A stretch of 64,000 nt of DNA from Siphonodentalium dalli (GCA_032622095.1 CP136065.1:151287577-151351576), one strand, 5' to 3'; positions 23,256 to 35,833 are shown, counted from the stretch's first letter. The notes: a model not told the origin generated them from the sequence alone. A program made the numbers and translations.

Positions 23256-23716
23256 TGCAGGCTTGACCCTTCCTTGTGTGGTGCACAAATCCATGCTTAT
23301 TTGGGAATCAAACCAGCTTTGCCATAGCTGGACGGCTTGTGATAAACTAATGTGCTATGAACCTTACCCTAACTGAACCAAGCCGACCACCTCGCTCAAA
23401 TGTCTGAAATAGATTTTGTAATCAATACGATCTCAGACACAAACAATGACCTTGGCTCATAATGTGACAACAACTGAAATAGAATTCAGCTTCTCTGGAT
23501 GTCCACTAATTACAGACACATGATTATAAGAAATACAATTATAGGAATGAGATGATGGACTAGTACCTCCCAGTCAGTCTGTCTGGCTACTTTGATATAA
23601 AGCAATATATATTCTTAATTATCCTCCGAGATCGAAGATTAAAAAAAATATTACATACATGAATAACATATTTACAAAGGATATCCAAATATTTGCTGCT
23701 AAACGTGAAAAGAACA
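23256..23716. other. No recognisable feature
   Basis: AT-rich intron sequence. Confidence 0.4.
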
Positions 23717-23832
23717 TCTCTCGGGAGAGTTTTCTGATGAATGGCAACAAGCCATATTTCAGTCTAAATCCTGAAAAGTTACCCATAATTCTGCTGTGGT
23801 TAAGGAGTCGATTACTTAGAGCATTACTGTAT
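23717..23832. mobile_element. CAGTAATGCCC MITE, right half only
   Basis: Begins at the TTTCTGATGAATGGCAACAA centre and runs to GCATTACTGTA. The left arm is missing, so this copy is truncated. Confidence 0.8.
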
Positions 23833-24380
23833 TAATCAATGGGAATCAAGTAAATACCAATTAGCGAGGTTATAAAAAGGTTAAAGGGACCAATGCACTC
23901 ATAGCACATGGGCAAAAACTATGATAGCCTGTAAAAACATCACCACCAAGAAGAACATGGAAAATATTAATATAAACTATGTTCTTATATTTATTATTGA
24001 AACCATTGTTATGTAAACAAATTTGTTACAGTGATTTGTCAGCAAACATCACTAATCGCACAGTATAAAGTTAAAATAATTTAGTCTAAATATGAATTTC
24101 AGAATCTTTTTCAATGCTTTGACAGTTTGACCTTTTCCAATGTTTACCCTCAAGTTTTATTACAATTTGTTATCTTATTGGACTTCGATCAGGAGTGGAT
24201 TCAGGACTTCTCCGATGGAGGGGCTATGGTCCCCGACAGGGGGACTATATGGTTGAGGGGCTGGATTGTACTGTATCTATGGCACCACTCCCCAAATGAA
24301 ACAGTAAGTTGCAACTCAGGTGCTGGCACACCCCCACAGTGCCAAATTAAATCACGGACAGGAGAGAATCCAAATTTAAA
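23833..24380. other. No recognisable feature
   Basis: AT-rich intron sequence; an 88-codon open frame here has no family resemblance. Confidence 0.4.
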
Positions 24381-24905
24381 ACTAGAGGTGTGACTGTCCC
24401 AATGGGACTAAGGGTACTAACCCTAATCTTAAACCTATTGACCAAAAAATGTAGGAATAAAGGCTCAGACAAAATTATGCATGTTGCGAAAATGTTCTAA
24501 GTCGAAAAAGGGGAATAACTCCACACAAAAAAGTCGGACAGACATCATAATCGCAGGTGTACAGGTTCCCATGGTACTAAATATCTGTGCCAAGATTAAA
24601 AAACATTGACCTAAAAATGTAGGAATAAAAGCTCGGACAAAATTATACATGTTGCGAAAAAGTTCTAAGTTGAAAAAGGGGGGATAACTCCACCAAACAA
24701 AGTCAGACAGACGTCATAATCACAAGTGCACAGGTTCCCATGGTGGTTGATGTCTGTGCCAAGTTTCACGGAAATTGATCAAAAAACGACTGAGAAAAAC
24801 TACGGACAAATTTGTGTCCACGGTACGACGGACAGTGCGACGGACAACGGACGGACGAGCTGATTCCAGTATACTCCCCACTAACTTCGTTGCGGGGTGT
24901 ATAAT
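24381..24905 (+). repeat. CACAGGTTCCCATGG repeat, copy 2
   Basis: Starts ACTAGAGGTGTGACTG. It has two ~165-170-bp units (ACAGGTTCCCATGGT at 24561 and 24730) and ends CCCCACTAACTTCGTTGCGG with GGTG, a small hairpin. GACGGACGG runs precede the end. Confidence 0.75.
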
Positions 24906-24959
24906 AAGCGAAGGATAAATGACTATAAATTATAATTGGAAAAAATGTGAACATCAAAC

Positions 24960-25170
24960 ACTTTATTGAAAGGTGTTGTGATGATAAATATCTACCAGTA
25001 TACCAAATTTCATTGAACCCATTGCTGTGTAATTAATTTCTAGGAACACAAAGAAAGATAACTCTACAACAGAAAATGCAAACAACGTCATTGAGCACTC
25101 TTCTGAAAACATGTCGAATTCTCCATACCAAATTTCTTTCAGGTTTCTATATCCCATTGCTGAGATATAT
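24960..25170 (+). repeat. Single unit related to the 14.9-kb tandem repeat
   Basis: TACCAAATTTCATTGAACCC and CATACCAAATTTCTTTCAG with TGAGATATATGCC match 14930-15240 in order. Confidence 0.5.
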
Positions 25171-25538
25171 GCCTTTTTCTTAAAAAATTGGGGGTATAAC
25201 TAACAAGTATCTTATAGATGCATAGAATATCGTATAGATGCATTGGTGGGAATTATAAATCAACTAAGAAAGTGAGTGATGCAACCGCATGACAAGATGT
25301 AGACCTTATCAGTTTATGTCAGGTAATTAGAATATCGACACTTAAAGATACGGATGGCCTTCGCAATGGGTATTATTACTGTTGAAGTAGTTACATCCGT
25401 TAAAACTGCCATAAACAGGAAGCATATTAAAATATAGAAAGATTTTGTTCTTATACCAATTATAATTGTCGAATAAATAGCATGTTATTGTCAATATCCT
25501 ACTCCGTGTTTGTAAACAAAAGCTATATTATGTTACAG

Positions 25539-25769
25539 TACAGTATATAAAGAGTGTGCGATAAGCAAAACATTCAATATCGGGGAGACCACAATTGTGA
25601 ACTTTGGTTAAAACTGCCACAATGTTGTTTACCACATACTGGTATAGGGCTCGCTGATTTTCGCCACTCAAGGTTTTGGTGTTGAATGGGTCACTATGAA
25701 GCACTCTCCTAAAAGAAATCGCTATGGTGTTGAGTATTTTGCTTATCGCTCACTCTTTATGTACTGTAT
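25539..25769. mobile_element. Foldback MITE with TACAGTATATAAAGAG ends
   Basis: The left arm TACAGTATATAAAGAGTGTG and CGATAAGCAAAAC are mirrored at the right (GTTGAGTATTTTGCTTATCG, ACTCTTTATGTACTGTA). Short, non-coding, single copy in this window. Confidence 0.7.
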
Positions 25770-26360
25770 ATAAACAAACGTTCGGCTCACACAAAGTGAG
25801 TTTTGTTAATTCATAGTATCATTATACTATTAGTATATTCTTGAGGAAATTTTCATAATTTTGTAACTGTAATTTCTAAATTATAATCTATGACGAAAGC
25901 CATCTCTGCCTTTAAAGGCTGACTGATTATACTTGTGAGAATCGAAACATGACAGAGCACATACGACTGAGTGCTGACAAACATGGCGATAGGTGTGGTA
26001 TAAGGGATATGTTATGACCCCATACATGCTGACGGGCATGGAGACAGGTGTGATGTACATAAAGCATGTTATCAATGCAAATCAATTGTACACATAAACC
26101 TGCAGCAAATGGTGTCTGGCTCGTTATCTCGAAAAACAATATTATGAGATAAATCAATCTTTTGTTTTGTGCAAAGTTATTGATCCAAAAACGATTGTAC
26201 ACCACAAATAGCTCCACCTACAGAGGGATATTCAATAGTGACTATAACCACACAGCCTGCTATGCTAAAGGCAACATTTAATAACAATACAACAACTGGC
26301 ATCTCAGTAAATAAAGCCTTGGGGTCACCAGCATGGTGCCTAAGGACTTAACACTTATGG
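25770..26360. other. No recognisable feature
   Basis: AT-rich intron sequence between two elements. Confidence 0.4.
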
Positions 26361-29300
26361 TAGTACAGAGGCCAGGCAAGAAAAAAAAAATTTTGTCGAC
26401 ATCGGAATGTATATAACTGAATACCATTTTTTTCTATTAGGCAGTGTATCTGTGGACTATCCAATACCGGTAATCAACAGTTTAAGGTGTGCGGCGACTT
26501 TTTTTTGGTCAAATATGTAGATTTGACGTCCAAAAAACACTATTTTTAATAAAAAGTTATTTATCCAATTTTTGGAATACTTAGAACATCCAAATTGTTT
26601 TCATGTGTAATACTATGGATATTCTACCTGAAAATGCATCCAAATAATTTAATAATTTAGTAGAAATTTTTTTTTCCCCAAGAATTTGTTATCCTTACAT
26701 GGAGTTTATGGTCTCAAAATTTGCCTTGATTTATTCCCTTAATAATAGGATAGAATATAATGTCATACATACAATAGTTTGAACATTATTAGAAATATAC
26801 TACCCCTCCCCCTAATAAAAATAAAAATCCCGAAATTTTCTATATTTTGGTATAATCCGATAAAACATAAAAATGTGTATAATAGGTAATTCCTGGATGT
26901 CTGCTTATATTTATATCAGATTGTGGTGGGTTCATTGAATAACAACATCACTTCAAACAATGTGACTATTCACTAAAATATGCAAATTTGATACAAAATT
27001 GTTTGAATTTGAGATTCATAATTTATATTTTCATTTTAAAATTTGAATACCAGAATCTCACATTGTTTTAAACAGTTCAATCATGTGTATCATCCAAAGA
27101 TGAGTCACTGTCACAATTGTCCACTATATTGTCCAGATTGTATGGGTTTTAAACAATTCAGCTCACATTTTAATACAGGCGAGTGAACAATTCAAGTTGG
27201 ATTTTCGGCAGCTACATCTGGACGAAGAACACCAGGAACTTGAACATTTACATGTTGTGATTTATTGAAATGTTTTCGGTAATGGCTCGGCAGTCATGAG
27301 AGTCGGTGTCATGCCTCCTTCATCTTCTTTCCAACCGTAACTGGTAGGAGATGGTAACTTTGGAACAGACGTGAGGGCTGCATACCACACAAATGTTTGA
27401 TATTGACTGCGGAGTAGATGTTGATGCAAACAATCTTTAGTTGGTGGAAGTTTTGATAAGTCTGCTAGTTGATGGAACATTTTAGCCCTGAGTTCATTCA
27501 CACCACATGCATTTGATGATATAGAATAAAGTTGCATGATAAACTTTTCTGCCAGAAGTTTATCAAACTGACCATACAGGTCAATAGGTTGTAGCAGGGA
27601 AGGGGTCTTCATGTATTTCTTCCAAGTAGACTTCTTCCCTTCTCCCGGTTGTATCACATCCTGTAACTGCATGGTAAATTGGCAAACCATTAATTACTGA
27701 TGCAGGAAAATTCTTTTCTATATCATTAATTGGGAGGTATTTAGGTTTCTTCACAGTCCCTGCACTCATAATAATTTCCTCATCAAGATTTCACAGGTGG
27801 TAGAGAAGCAATACAAGGACATCTGTGTCACGACTTTGGACTATTACTCTAGCATTTCCTTTTGTTGCAGCATCTTGACCATGTAATAGCATTCTGGTAT
27901 CAGCTTTTTCATGAGATGATTTTAGATGATCTAATGGGGAATCCAGTTGATGTCCAGAGATAGCTATCTGATAGTCAGCACAGCGACCAGCTACAATAAC
28001 AGTATTTCCGATTGGTAAATCAACACCTTTCTTGAGTAATTCACTGGTCAGGAACTGCAGAAGGCTGTTGTTATTTTCTGATGATCCAATGAACATTTAA
28101 TACCCAGGAATGTGGCAGTGGAAGATCTCTTCTATCAACAAGTTTGTGTATGTATCTGGTTTTGATGAGTATCAGACTTCTTCTTGTGACTAAGAGTCAA
28201 CACATCTTGATTGGATCCAGGATTAAGCTAAGAAGAGTATACAAGCCATCAGGAATACAGTCCTCAGCTGCCTTTGTAGAAATAGAGTAACCTATGTGTT
28301 TTGACGATGATTTCATATCGGAGTGAACTCTCAATGCTACATGGTAGAATTCTTTCATAATACTAGTATCACTATCTTGATCCACCGATGCATCAGATTG
28401 AAAATTACATAGAAGTTCATTGTCTGTTGATTCAAACAAATTGTTCAGCTCCTCGATACTATTATCGTTTGTGCATGAAGAAAACACCAAGCTTGGGACT
28501 GTCTTATTTATATGTCTGCGAAATATAATTTCCGGGCCATAGTGTGCTGGGAGTTTGAGTTTCAGTGTACTTGAGCGAATATTGTTGGCACTTGTTGGAC
28601 AATTCTTAGATATGAGCTCTTCATATTTTTGTACGACTGCATCCATTTGAAACACATGTCCTTGCTGAAAGCCAAAATCGACCAGAATGCTGAGATTATT
28701 CAAGGCAGAAGTATCCGAAGCCATCACTGATTCATTTTCTTCTGTGGATAATAGAGTACTATATATTATCTGTCGGTTATTTATTTTTCCACGACATCCA
28801 TCCAGATGAATAATGGACTTTTTCAATGTATACATTATAACTGAATGGTGGAGTCCACTTATTTAATAAATGAAACGTTGAACAAAAACAAACTTTATTT
28901 CTGGATTTATTCAATATTATTCAATAATCTGAGCTATGTTTCAAATAATAGTACTGGATTTGAATTTTGTGATATACGTCCGAAAACTGTTCTCTGTAAG
29001 TGACTGACAGAGAATTATGAAGACACAATTACCACCTTAGCAAATGTCCAAAAAAAATAATAATTATTCAAGCATTTTTATTTTTATTTGTTTTTCCGAC
29101 CGATCCTACCTAAACAATGTTAAAAAAAATCTGTAAAGCAGAAAAATACAAACGTTGGCCTTATCTGACATACCAAAGGCTAATAGTATTTTTATGGAAT
29201 ACATGTTGCTTTATAATATGTCCTGAAGACAAAAATACATAATTTTAAAGGAATATACAGTAGAAAATGACTAAAAAATTACAATTTTTCCTATTAAAAT

Positions 29301-29642
29301 ATCTGAAAATGACACTAATGTTTAAAAATATATAATTTTACAGCTCAATACATATTAGTACATCTTTACTTCTATCTATTTAGAAGAAATCAGCTAAAAA
29401 ATCTCATCTTTAAAAAGTGTTGTCAATGGATAGAGACCAATTATGTATTTTTAGATTTTTTTTTCTATGGGCGACAGAGTTATGCCCCTTGTATGGCCCC
29501 GCACACCTGTACGGTTTGACTACCGGGCGTGGAGTGACCCTGAGGTGTCCCTTTATACATTAGAAAAGGTTTCAGTTATATACATTCATATGTCGACAAA
29601 AATGAATTCTAGAGGTTTTTTGTGGTTTTGGCCTCTGTACTA
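26361..29642 (-). mobile_element. 3.3-kb inverted-repeat element carrying a broken PIN/FEN1-like gene
   Basis: Left end 26361-26425 and right end 29569-29642 are inverted. Both have TAGTACAGAGGCCA at the tip, then TTTTGTCGACAT, then GAATGTATATAACTGAA. The only coding sequence inside is the decayed gene at 27268-28745 on the minus strand. Flanks read ATGG at the left and TGGT at the right, so a TGG or TA target duplication is possible. No classical transposase is visible, so either the gene is its own product or the element is non-autonomous with captured cargo. Confidence 0.65.
27268..28745 (-). pseudogene. Pseudogene of an uncharacterised invertebrate family with PIN/FEN1-like motifs
   Basis: Read right to left, recognisable blocks are SSHEKADTRMLLHGQDAA, VQSRDTDVLVLLLYH, KPKYLPIND, INGLPIYHAVTGCDTT, KKSTWKKYMK, LPPTKDCLHQHLLR, YQTFVWYAAL and SYGWKEDEGG. 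This order is familiar from a large, mostly unnamed family in cnidarian and mollusc genomes. The acidic pattern E..D, SRDTDV, GCDT recalls the metal-binding acidic residues of PIN/FEN1 nucleases; that is my inference. It is broken: a frameshift between about 28205 and 28096, an in-frame TGA at 27791-27793, and a frameshift near 27665 just after GCDTT. The N-terminal part (FGFQQGHVFQMDAVVQKYEE) is open but unrecognised. It lies inside EEF2K intron 2, same strand. Confidence 0.75.
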
Positions 29643-30317
29643 TGGTACCTAAAGTGGTGATTATTAATGTCTGATGGCTCGATACTCATTGATGAGTACC
29701 GTGTAACCGTAGTTCATGTGGGAAGTATTCAGGAGATATTGAGTGAATTTGAGTCCAACATCATGGTTCCAACATGTCTGATCTAATGAAATTCATAGCC
29801 ATTTTGTCACAATTTTCATTTTTCAAGGTCGTACACAACTATTATACGGGATAAATAATTTTGAAATTTATACCTATTTCAAGATATAATTTTTTTCAAT
29901 ATCTTCAGTCAGTTGTGCAAATATCAAAATTCAAGGCTATTCCAGCCCCCTCCCCTATCTACAACTTAAAAGGTAATTTATCATTTTCAAGGTTATTTTG
30001 GGCTACAACACAAATACAAGTAACTTTAGGTGATAACAGATCATCAGTTGAACTTATTATCTGAACATATCCTACAAATGAATGAATGGGAATAATGTTA
30101 TTTATTGTATTATCAATACATCCCTCTAAATCCACAATAGAATACTTCAGTATATACATATCAATGAAATTGAACGGGAAAACCCATCACATCATTAAAT
30201 GGTTAAATCTTATTGACTCAATAACAAGGAGTCTGGGGATGAAAAGTTTTCCATGCGCAAACAAACGACAAACGGAGATAGCCCTATCTTAGCAGAAATT
30301 TGCCTTGGTTAAAAATG
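29643..30317. other. Mostly featureless; fragment of the TTAACCCTTTCTTT repeat
   Basis: 30035-30175 weakly matches the right part of that family (TTGAACTTATTATCTGAACA). Nothing else is recognised. Confidence 0.4.
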
Positions 30318-32917
30318 AAAGTGTCAATGACACTGTAGCTCAACTTGGAAAGGGAATAATTTAATGTATTACAGTCAATGGAGCCATTAGGAATGTGGAA
30401 AGTTGAATATCTAATACATGTTTATAGACATGAAGAGAAAAGTAAGATCCAAGATGGCTGCTGACGGCCTTGTTTTCGGCCGAATGACCCCAAAATGAGT
30501 CGTTCCCATCTACATGTCATCGTTAACATCCATGACAAATTTTATGACGATCAGACTAAAGGTATGACATGTAGCCCGTGCTAAAGAATTTAGCCATACA
30601 AAGAGTAAAATCCAAGATGGCTGCTGGCGGCCATGTTTTCGGCCGATTGACCCCAAAATGAGTCGTTCCCATCTACATGTCATCGTTAACATCCATGACA
30701 AATTTTATGATGATCAGACTAAAGGTACGACCTGTAGCCCATGCTAAAGAATTTAGTCATACAAAGAGTAAAATCCAAGATGGCTGCTGGCGGCCATGTT
30801 TTTGGGCCGAATGACCCCAAAATTACTTGTTCCCATCTACATGTCAATATTATCATCCATGACAAATTTCATGATCATCAGACGAACAGTACGACCTGTG
30901 GCCCGTGCTAATGGATTAAATTTTTAAATCCAAGATGGCCGCTGGCGGCCATGTTTTTTGTCTGAATGACCCCAAAATGACTTTTTCAACAACCATGACA
31001 AATTTTATGATGATCAGACTAAAGGTACGACCTGAAGCCCATGCTAAAGGATTTAGTCATACAATGAGTAAAATCCAAGATGGCTGCTGGTGGCCATGTT
31101 TTTCATCCGAATGACCTCAAAATGACTCGTTCCCATCTACATGTCATTATTAACATTCATGACAAATTTCATGATGATCAGACTAAAGGTACAACCTGTA
31201 GCCCGTGCTAAAGGATTTAGTCATACAAAAAGTAAAATCCAAGATGGCTGCTGGCGACCAGGTTTTTTGGCCGAATGACCCCAAAATTACTCGTTCCCAT
31301 CTACATGTCATTGTTAACATCCATGACACATTTTATGATGATCAGACTAAAGGTACGACCTGCAGCCCGTGCTAAAGAATTTAGTCATACAAAGAGTAAA
31401 ATCCAAGATGGCTGCTGGCGGCCATGTTTTTTTGACCGAATGACCCCAAAATTACTCGTTCCCATCTACATATCAATATTATCATCCATGACAAATTTCA
31501 TGATGATCAGAAGAACAGTACGACCTGTGGCCCGTGCTAATGGATTAAATTTTTAAATCCAATATGGCCGCTGCGGCCATGTTTTTTGTCCGAATGACCC
31601 CAAAATGACTCGTTCCCATCTACATTCCAATTTCAACAACCATGACAAATTTTATGATGATCAGACTAAAGGTACGACCTGTAGCCTGTGCTAAAGGATT
31701 TAGCCATACAAAGAGTAAAAATCCAAGATGGCTGCTGGCGGCCATGTTTTTTTGGCCGAATGACCCCAAAATGACTCGTTCCCATCTACATGTCATTGTT
31801 AACATCCATGACACATTTTATGATGATCAGACAAAAGGTACGACCTGCAGCCCGTGCTAAAGAATTTAGTTATACAAAGAGTAAAATCCAAGATGGCTGC
31901 TGGCGGCCATGTTTTTTGGCCGAATGACCCCAAAATTACTCGTTCCCATCTACATGTCATTATTAACATTCATGACACATTTCATGATGATCAGACTAAA
32001 GGTACAACCTGTAGCCCGTGCTAAAGGATTTAGTCATACAAAGAGTAAAATCCAAGATGGCTGCTGGCGTCCAGGTTTTTTGGCCGAATGACCCCAAAAT
32101 TACTCGTTCCCATCTACATGTCAATATTATCATCCATGACAAATTTCATGATGATCACAAGAACAGTACGACCTGTGGCCCGTGCTAATGGATTAAATTT
32201 TGAAATCCAAGATGGCTGCTGGCGGCCATGTTTTTTAGCCGAATGACCCCAAAATGACTCGTTCCCATCTACATTCCAATTTCAACAACCATGACAAATT
32301 TTATGATGATCAGACTAAAGGTACGACCTGTAGCCCGTGCTAAAGGATTTAGTCATACAAAGAGTAAAAATACAAGATGGCTGCTGGCGGCCATGTTTTT
32401 TGGCCGAATGACCCCAAAATGACTCGTTCCCATCTACATGTCATTATTAACATTCATGACAAATTTTATGATGATCAGACTAAAAGTAGGACCTGTAGCC
32501 CGTGCTAAAGGATTTAGTCATACAAAGAGAAAAATCCAAGATGGCTGCTGGCGACCATGTTTTTTAGCCGAATGACCCCAAAATTACTCGTTCCCATCTA
32601 CATGTCAATATTAACATCCATGACAAATTTCATGAAGATCAGACAAACAGTACGGCCTGTAGCCCGTGCTAATGGATTGATTTTGAAATCCAATATGGCC
32701 ACTGGCGGCCATGTTTTTTTTTCCGAATGACCCCAAAATTAATTATTCTGGTCTAAATGTTGATGTCAACAGCTATGACAAATTTCATAATGATCCGACG
32801 AAAGGTACGACCTGTAGCCTGCATTGTTGACGCCTTACGTACACACGTACACACGTACACACGGACGACAAAGCCATGGCAATAGCTCAAACTTTACAAA
32901 GTAAAGTTGAGCTAAAA
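30318..32917. mobile_element. Pearl/HINE-like element with a 15-unit tandem core
   Basis: The left region GACACTGTAGCTCAACTTGG and the right AAAGTAAAGTTGAGCTA form subterminal inverted repeats (TAGCTCAACTT). The core is a tandem array (30448 to about 32830). The tail has CGTACACACGTACACACG and GACGACAAAGCCATGG before the end. Subterminal inverted repeats around a ~160-bp tandem core are typical of the Pearl elements of bivalves, considered Helentron-type non-autonomous elements; the assignment is by analogy. Shorter relatives are at 36376-37017 and 48119-48640. Confidence 0.65.
30448..32830 (+). repeat. 15-unit ~164-bp tandem array with higher-order structure
   Basis: Unit landmarks: TCCAAGATGGCTGCTGGCGG, GAATGACCCCAAAATGACTC, CCCATCTACATGTCA, ATGATGATCAGACTAAAGG, then GTGCTAAAGGATTTAGTCAT. 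Unit starts are near 30448, 30611, 30774, 30929, 31074, 31238, 31402, 31558, 31722, 31887, 32051, 32206, 32371, 32535 and 32689. Units preceded by ATGGATTAAATTTT are about 155 bp and recur every fourth unit. ORFs of 60-93 codons here are repeat artefacts. Confidence 0.92.
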
Positions 32918-33869
32918 ATGCATAGGATAGAAATTTGCTTGGCAAAAAAGATCTGCATAGTTGTTTACTCTACTCAATTGGAACTCGGTTCATTATCATG
33001 ACAGACTTTGGGTTTAACTTAAAATAGTCCATTATCAAGATAGTCCTCGTTTTCTCAGTAGTCCTTGTTTTCTCAGTAGTCCTTGTTGTAACTGCTAAGT
33101 ACTTGGCATCAATTATCTATTTTTGCAGTTTGCAGACTTCCACAATACCACATTACGACAATTTGTTTAAATTTTAAACATTGGCAGATTATGAAATTTG
33201 GATCGGCTAAAAAATATCTGACAATATAAAATAATTTTGTTGCCTTGGTGGGCTCATAGCTGACACTAAATTGAAAAGGGCAAAATATGCTAACTATTTT
33301 TGAAAAAGAAACATTCTTTGATCAATCTTGTTGCCCACATTCTGTGCTTGAAAAATAACAATATCACAAAGTATTACTTATGCTAATTGTTTTTGAATAT
33401 TGACCACTTGAAATTGAATATAATTCAGTTTTCATACACCCCCTTCCAATTATCAACACGTATATTTAATTTATGCTCAGAATACAATTAGTCAGTCTGA
33501 TTAAAGTAGACATACATGTAGTATAAACCAGTTTGGCTCAAAATAAAGTTAGCCAGCAACTTTCAGTGATGAAGTAGTTTCTAGCAGACAGAGGATAATA
33601 GATTTAGGTATCGAGTCTTTAATAACAGGACAAATCAGTTTATCATGAGGAATGAATATTTAATGTACACTGAATGTCTGATGGGCCAGACTATTTGGGT
33701 CTCTGGCAAACGCAGGTTTGTGTATCAAATCAGACATTATTACTTCATTGAGTTTGTTCACACAATCCATCTTAAATTTGTGACTGATGATTGTTTCAAA
33801 AGGTCTGACGGGGGAAACTGAAAACTTAATTCCCTTGCCAAAAGAAATCCGAGCTTTTTTAAAGAAGTT
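32918..33869. other. No gene; one small tandem repeat
   Basis: AGTCCTTGTTTTCTCAGT is tandemly repeated about 2.5 times at 33043-33090. The rest is AT-rich. Confidence 0.5.
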
Positions 33870-35553
33870 TGGTAATCCTAGGAATTCATAGGATTTCCTA
33901 GGTTTCAACCAAGCTTTTTGAATGAAAAAATGTACTCTTCAACAAAGTTTGGAAATCCTTGGTTGGAACCTTGGTAAAGCTAAGTAAAGCTTGGATCTAA
34001 GGTTTACCAAGGTTGTCACATAAAGTGAAACATTGGAAAAGCTTGGAAATCCTTGACTCAGTGTTGGCCAAACCTTGGTAAAGCTAAGTAAAGCTTGGAT
34101 CAAATTTTTTACCAAGCTTTACCAAGGTTGTCACATAAAGTGAAACCTTGGAAAAGCTTGGGAAATCCTTGTATCAGTGTTGACCAAACCTTGGTAAAGC
34201 TAAGTAAAGCTTGGATCTTAACTTTACCAAGGTTTACCAAGGTTGTCACATGAAGTGCAACCTTGGAAAAGCTTGGAAATCCTTGGAACAGCTTGGTAAA
34301 GCTTAGTCGCAAGTAACATGACTGGGTCACATGACTATGCAGACGTCACTGTTGTCTGTGGCAGAAATTTTGAATCAACTGTTGCAGTGAGTTTAAATCC
34401 ATGTTTTATCACAACAATTTTCAGGTAAGTTATTGCTTGTGTGGCCCTAATGTTTTCTATTTGACTCATAGAATATGGTTGTAGTGATATTTTTATTTAT
34501 AATATTATTTTAACAATTGTTTTACCATTTCCAAGAATGACCTTAAGGACCACTATCTACCTTTTCATTCCAAAGGCTTGTCTCTATCATTATTTATTCA
34601 TAGCTAATTTATCTAATTTAACTGTTTTATCACACTCCAAATACCTCAGATCCATAAAATTATACCTGTGAATATTATCCTATACATTGTACATGGTATA
34701 ACTTCATAAGGTACCATTTATCTCAATCTAAATAGAATTAAAAAATTCTGACTGAAAAGTGAACTTTGAATGAATAATAGCATGAATGATTATATGGCAT
34801 GGTTCAAGACTGTTGTAAATTTCAAGAGATTGTATCATTAAGGATGATGATATTGTCAAAGTTGAAGCCTTTGCAGTGCCATTAGAGATTTTCACCTTTT
34901 AAATATCAAACAATTGCAACCTTGGTAAAGCTTGGTAAAGCTAGGCTGCAAACTTGGTAAAGCTGGGTTGCAACCTTAGTAAAGCTCGGTAAAGCTTAGC
35001 TGTAACCTTGGTCAAGGTTGTTTGCAACCTTGGTAAAGCTTGGTAAAGCTTGGTAAAGCTAGGCTGCAACCTTGGGAAAGCTTAGTAAATCTAGGTTGGA
35101 AACTCGGTAAAGCTTGGTAAAGCAAGGCTGCAACCTTGGTAAAGCTTGGTTGGAAACCTTGGTAAAGCTTAGTAAAGCTAGGCTGCAACCTTGGTAAACT
35201 TGATAAAGCTAGGTTGGAAACCTTGGTAAAGCTAGGCTGAAACCTTGGTAAAGCTTGGCAAAGCTTGGTTGGTTACCTTGGTAAAGCTCAGTAAAGCTTG
35301 GTTGGAAACCTTGGTAAAGCTAGGCTGCAACCTTGGTAAAGCTAGGCTGCAACCTTGGTAAAGCTCGGAAAAGTTATGATTAAGATATTGTAAAGCTTGG
35401 AAATCCTTGGATGAGCGCGGTTGAATTTGCTGAGGTATTCCAAGGTTTTCCGAACTTGAAACGTTCCAATACCGCCCCAAGGATTTCCAAGCTTTTCCAA
35501 GGTCTCCATCCTAGGAATTTTCCTAACTATTCCAAGGTTTTATTCCTAGGACA
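33870..35553. mobile_element. AAGCTTGGTAAAG minisatellite element with TCCTAGGAAT ends
   Basis: Ends TAATCCTAGGAATTCATAGG and TCCTAGGAATTTTCC are roughly inverted. The inside is full of CCTTGGTAAAGCTTGG and GTAAAGCTAGGCTGCAACC at 34-45-bp spacing, in two blocks (33900-34310 and 34918-35390). They are separated by about 600 bp of unique AT-rich sequence. Repetitive SFTKV-type open frames arise on the minus strand and are not genes. Confidence 0.7.
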
Positions 35554-35570
35554 TTTTGGTAAGGGCTATT

Positions 35571-35833
35571 TAACCCTTTCTTGATGGGGGTGATGCTGGT
35601 GCAGCATTAAAGATCCTGTGCCAGTGCATTCTCTTATATTTGCGAGTCTCCTATAGGATGCCTAGCATATATAAGAGAATGCACTGGTTTATAAAGTCAT
35701 GGTAAATATTGTTAGGCCAATGGTTTCTCTTATATATGCGAGGATCCCTATGGGAGACTTGCATATATAAGAGAATGCATTGGCACAGGGATTTTCGCAA
35801 AATTTCAGGAAGCTCCAGTCATAGAAGGGTTAA
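35571..35833. mobile_element. TTAA-flanked element of the GCATTCTCTTATATATGCGAG family
   Basis: Left TTTAACCCTTTCTTGATGG, right CATAGAAGGGTTAA. It contains two hairpins of the TGCATTCTCTTATAT motif around short CTATAGGAT and TCCCTATGGG cores. The right TTAA is shared with the next CTCTTTCAACAC end. Confidence 0.78.

Noticed and set aside
27262-27769. Two overlapping minus-strand frames as separate small genes
   Set aside because: They are consecutive parts of one family (GCDTT then GEGKKSTWKK) separated by a frameshift; treated as one pseudogene.
30448-32830. Possible CRISPR-like or multigene array because of regular repeats
   Set aside because: Units are contiguous ~164-bp tandem copies with no unique spacers, in animal DNA; the open frames are repeat-derived and overlap on both strands.
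34109-35480. Minus-strand open frames with repeated SFTKV/QALLSFTKV peptides, resembling a repetitive structural protein
   Set aside because: They follow the CCTTGGTAAAGCTTGG minisatellite; the repeat lacks stops in more than one frame, there is no gene context, and the frame breaks between blocks.
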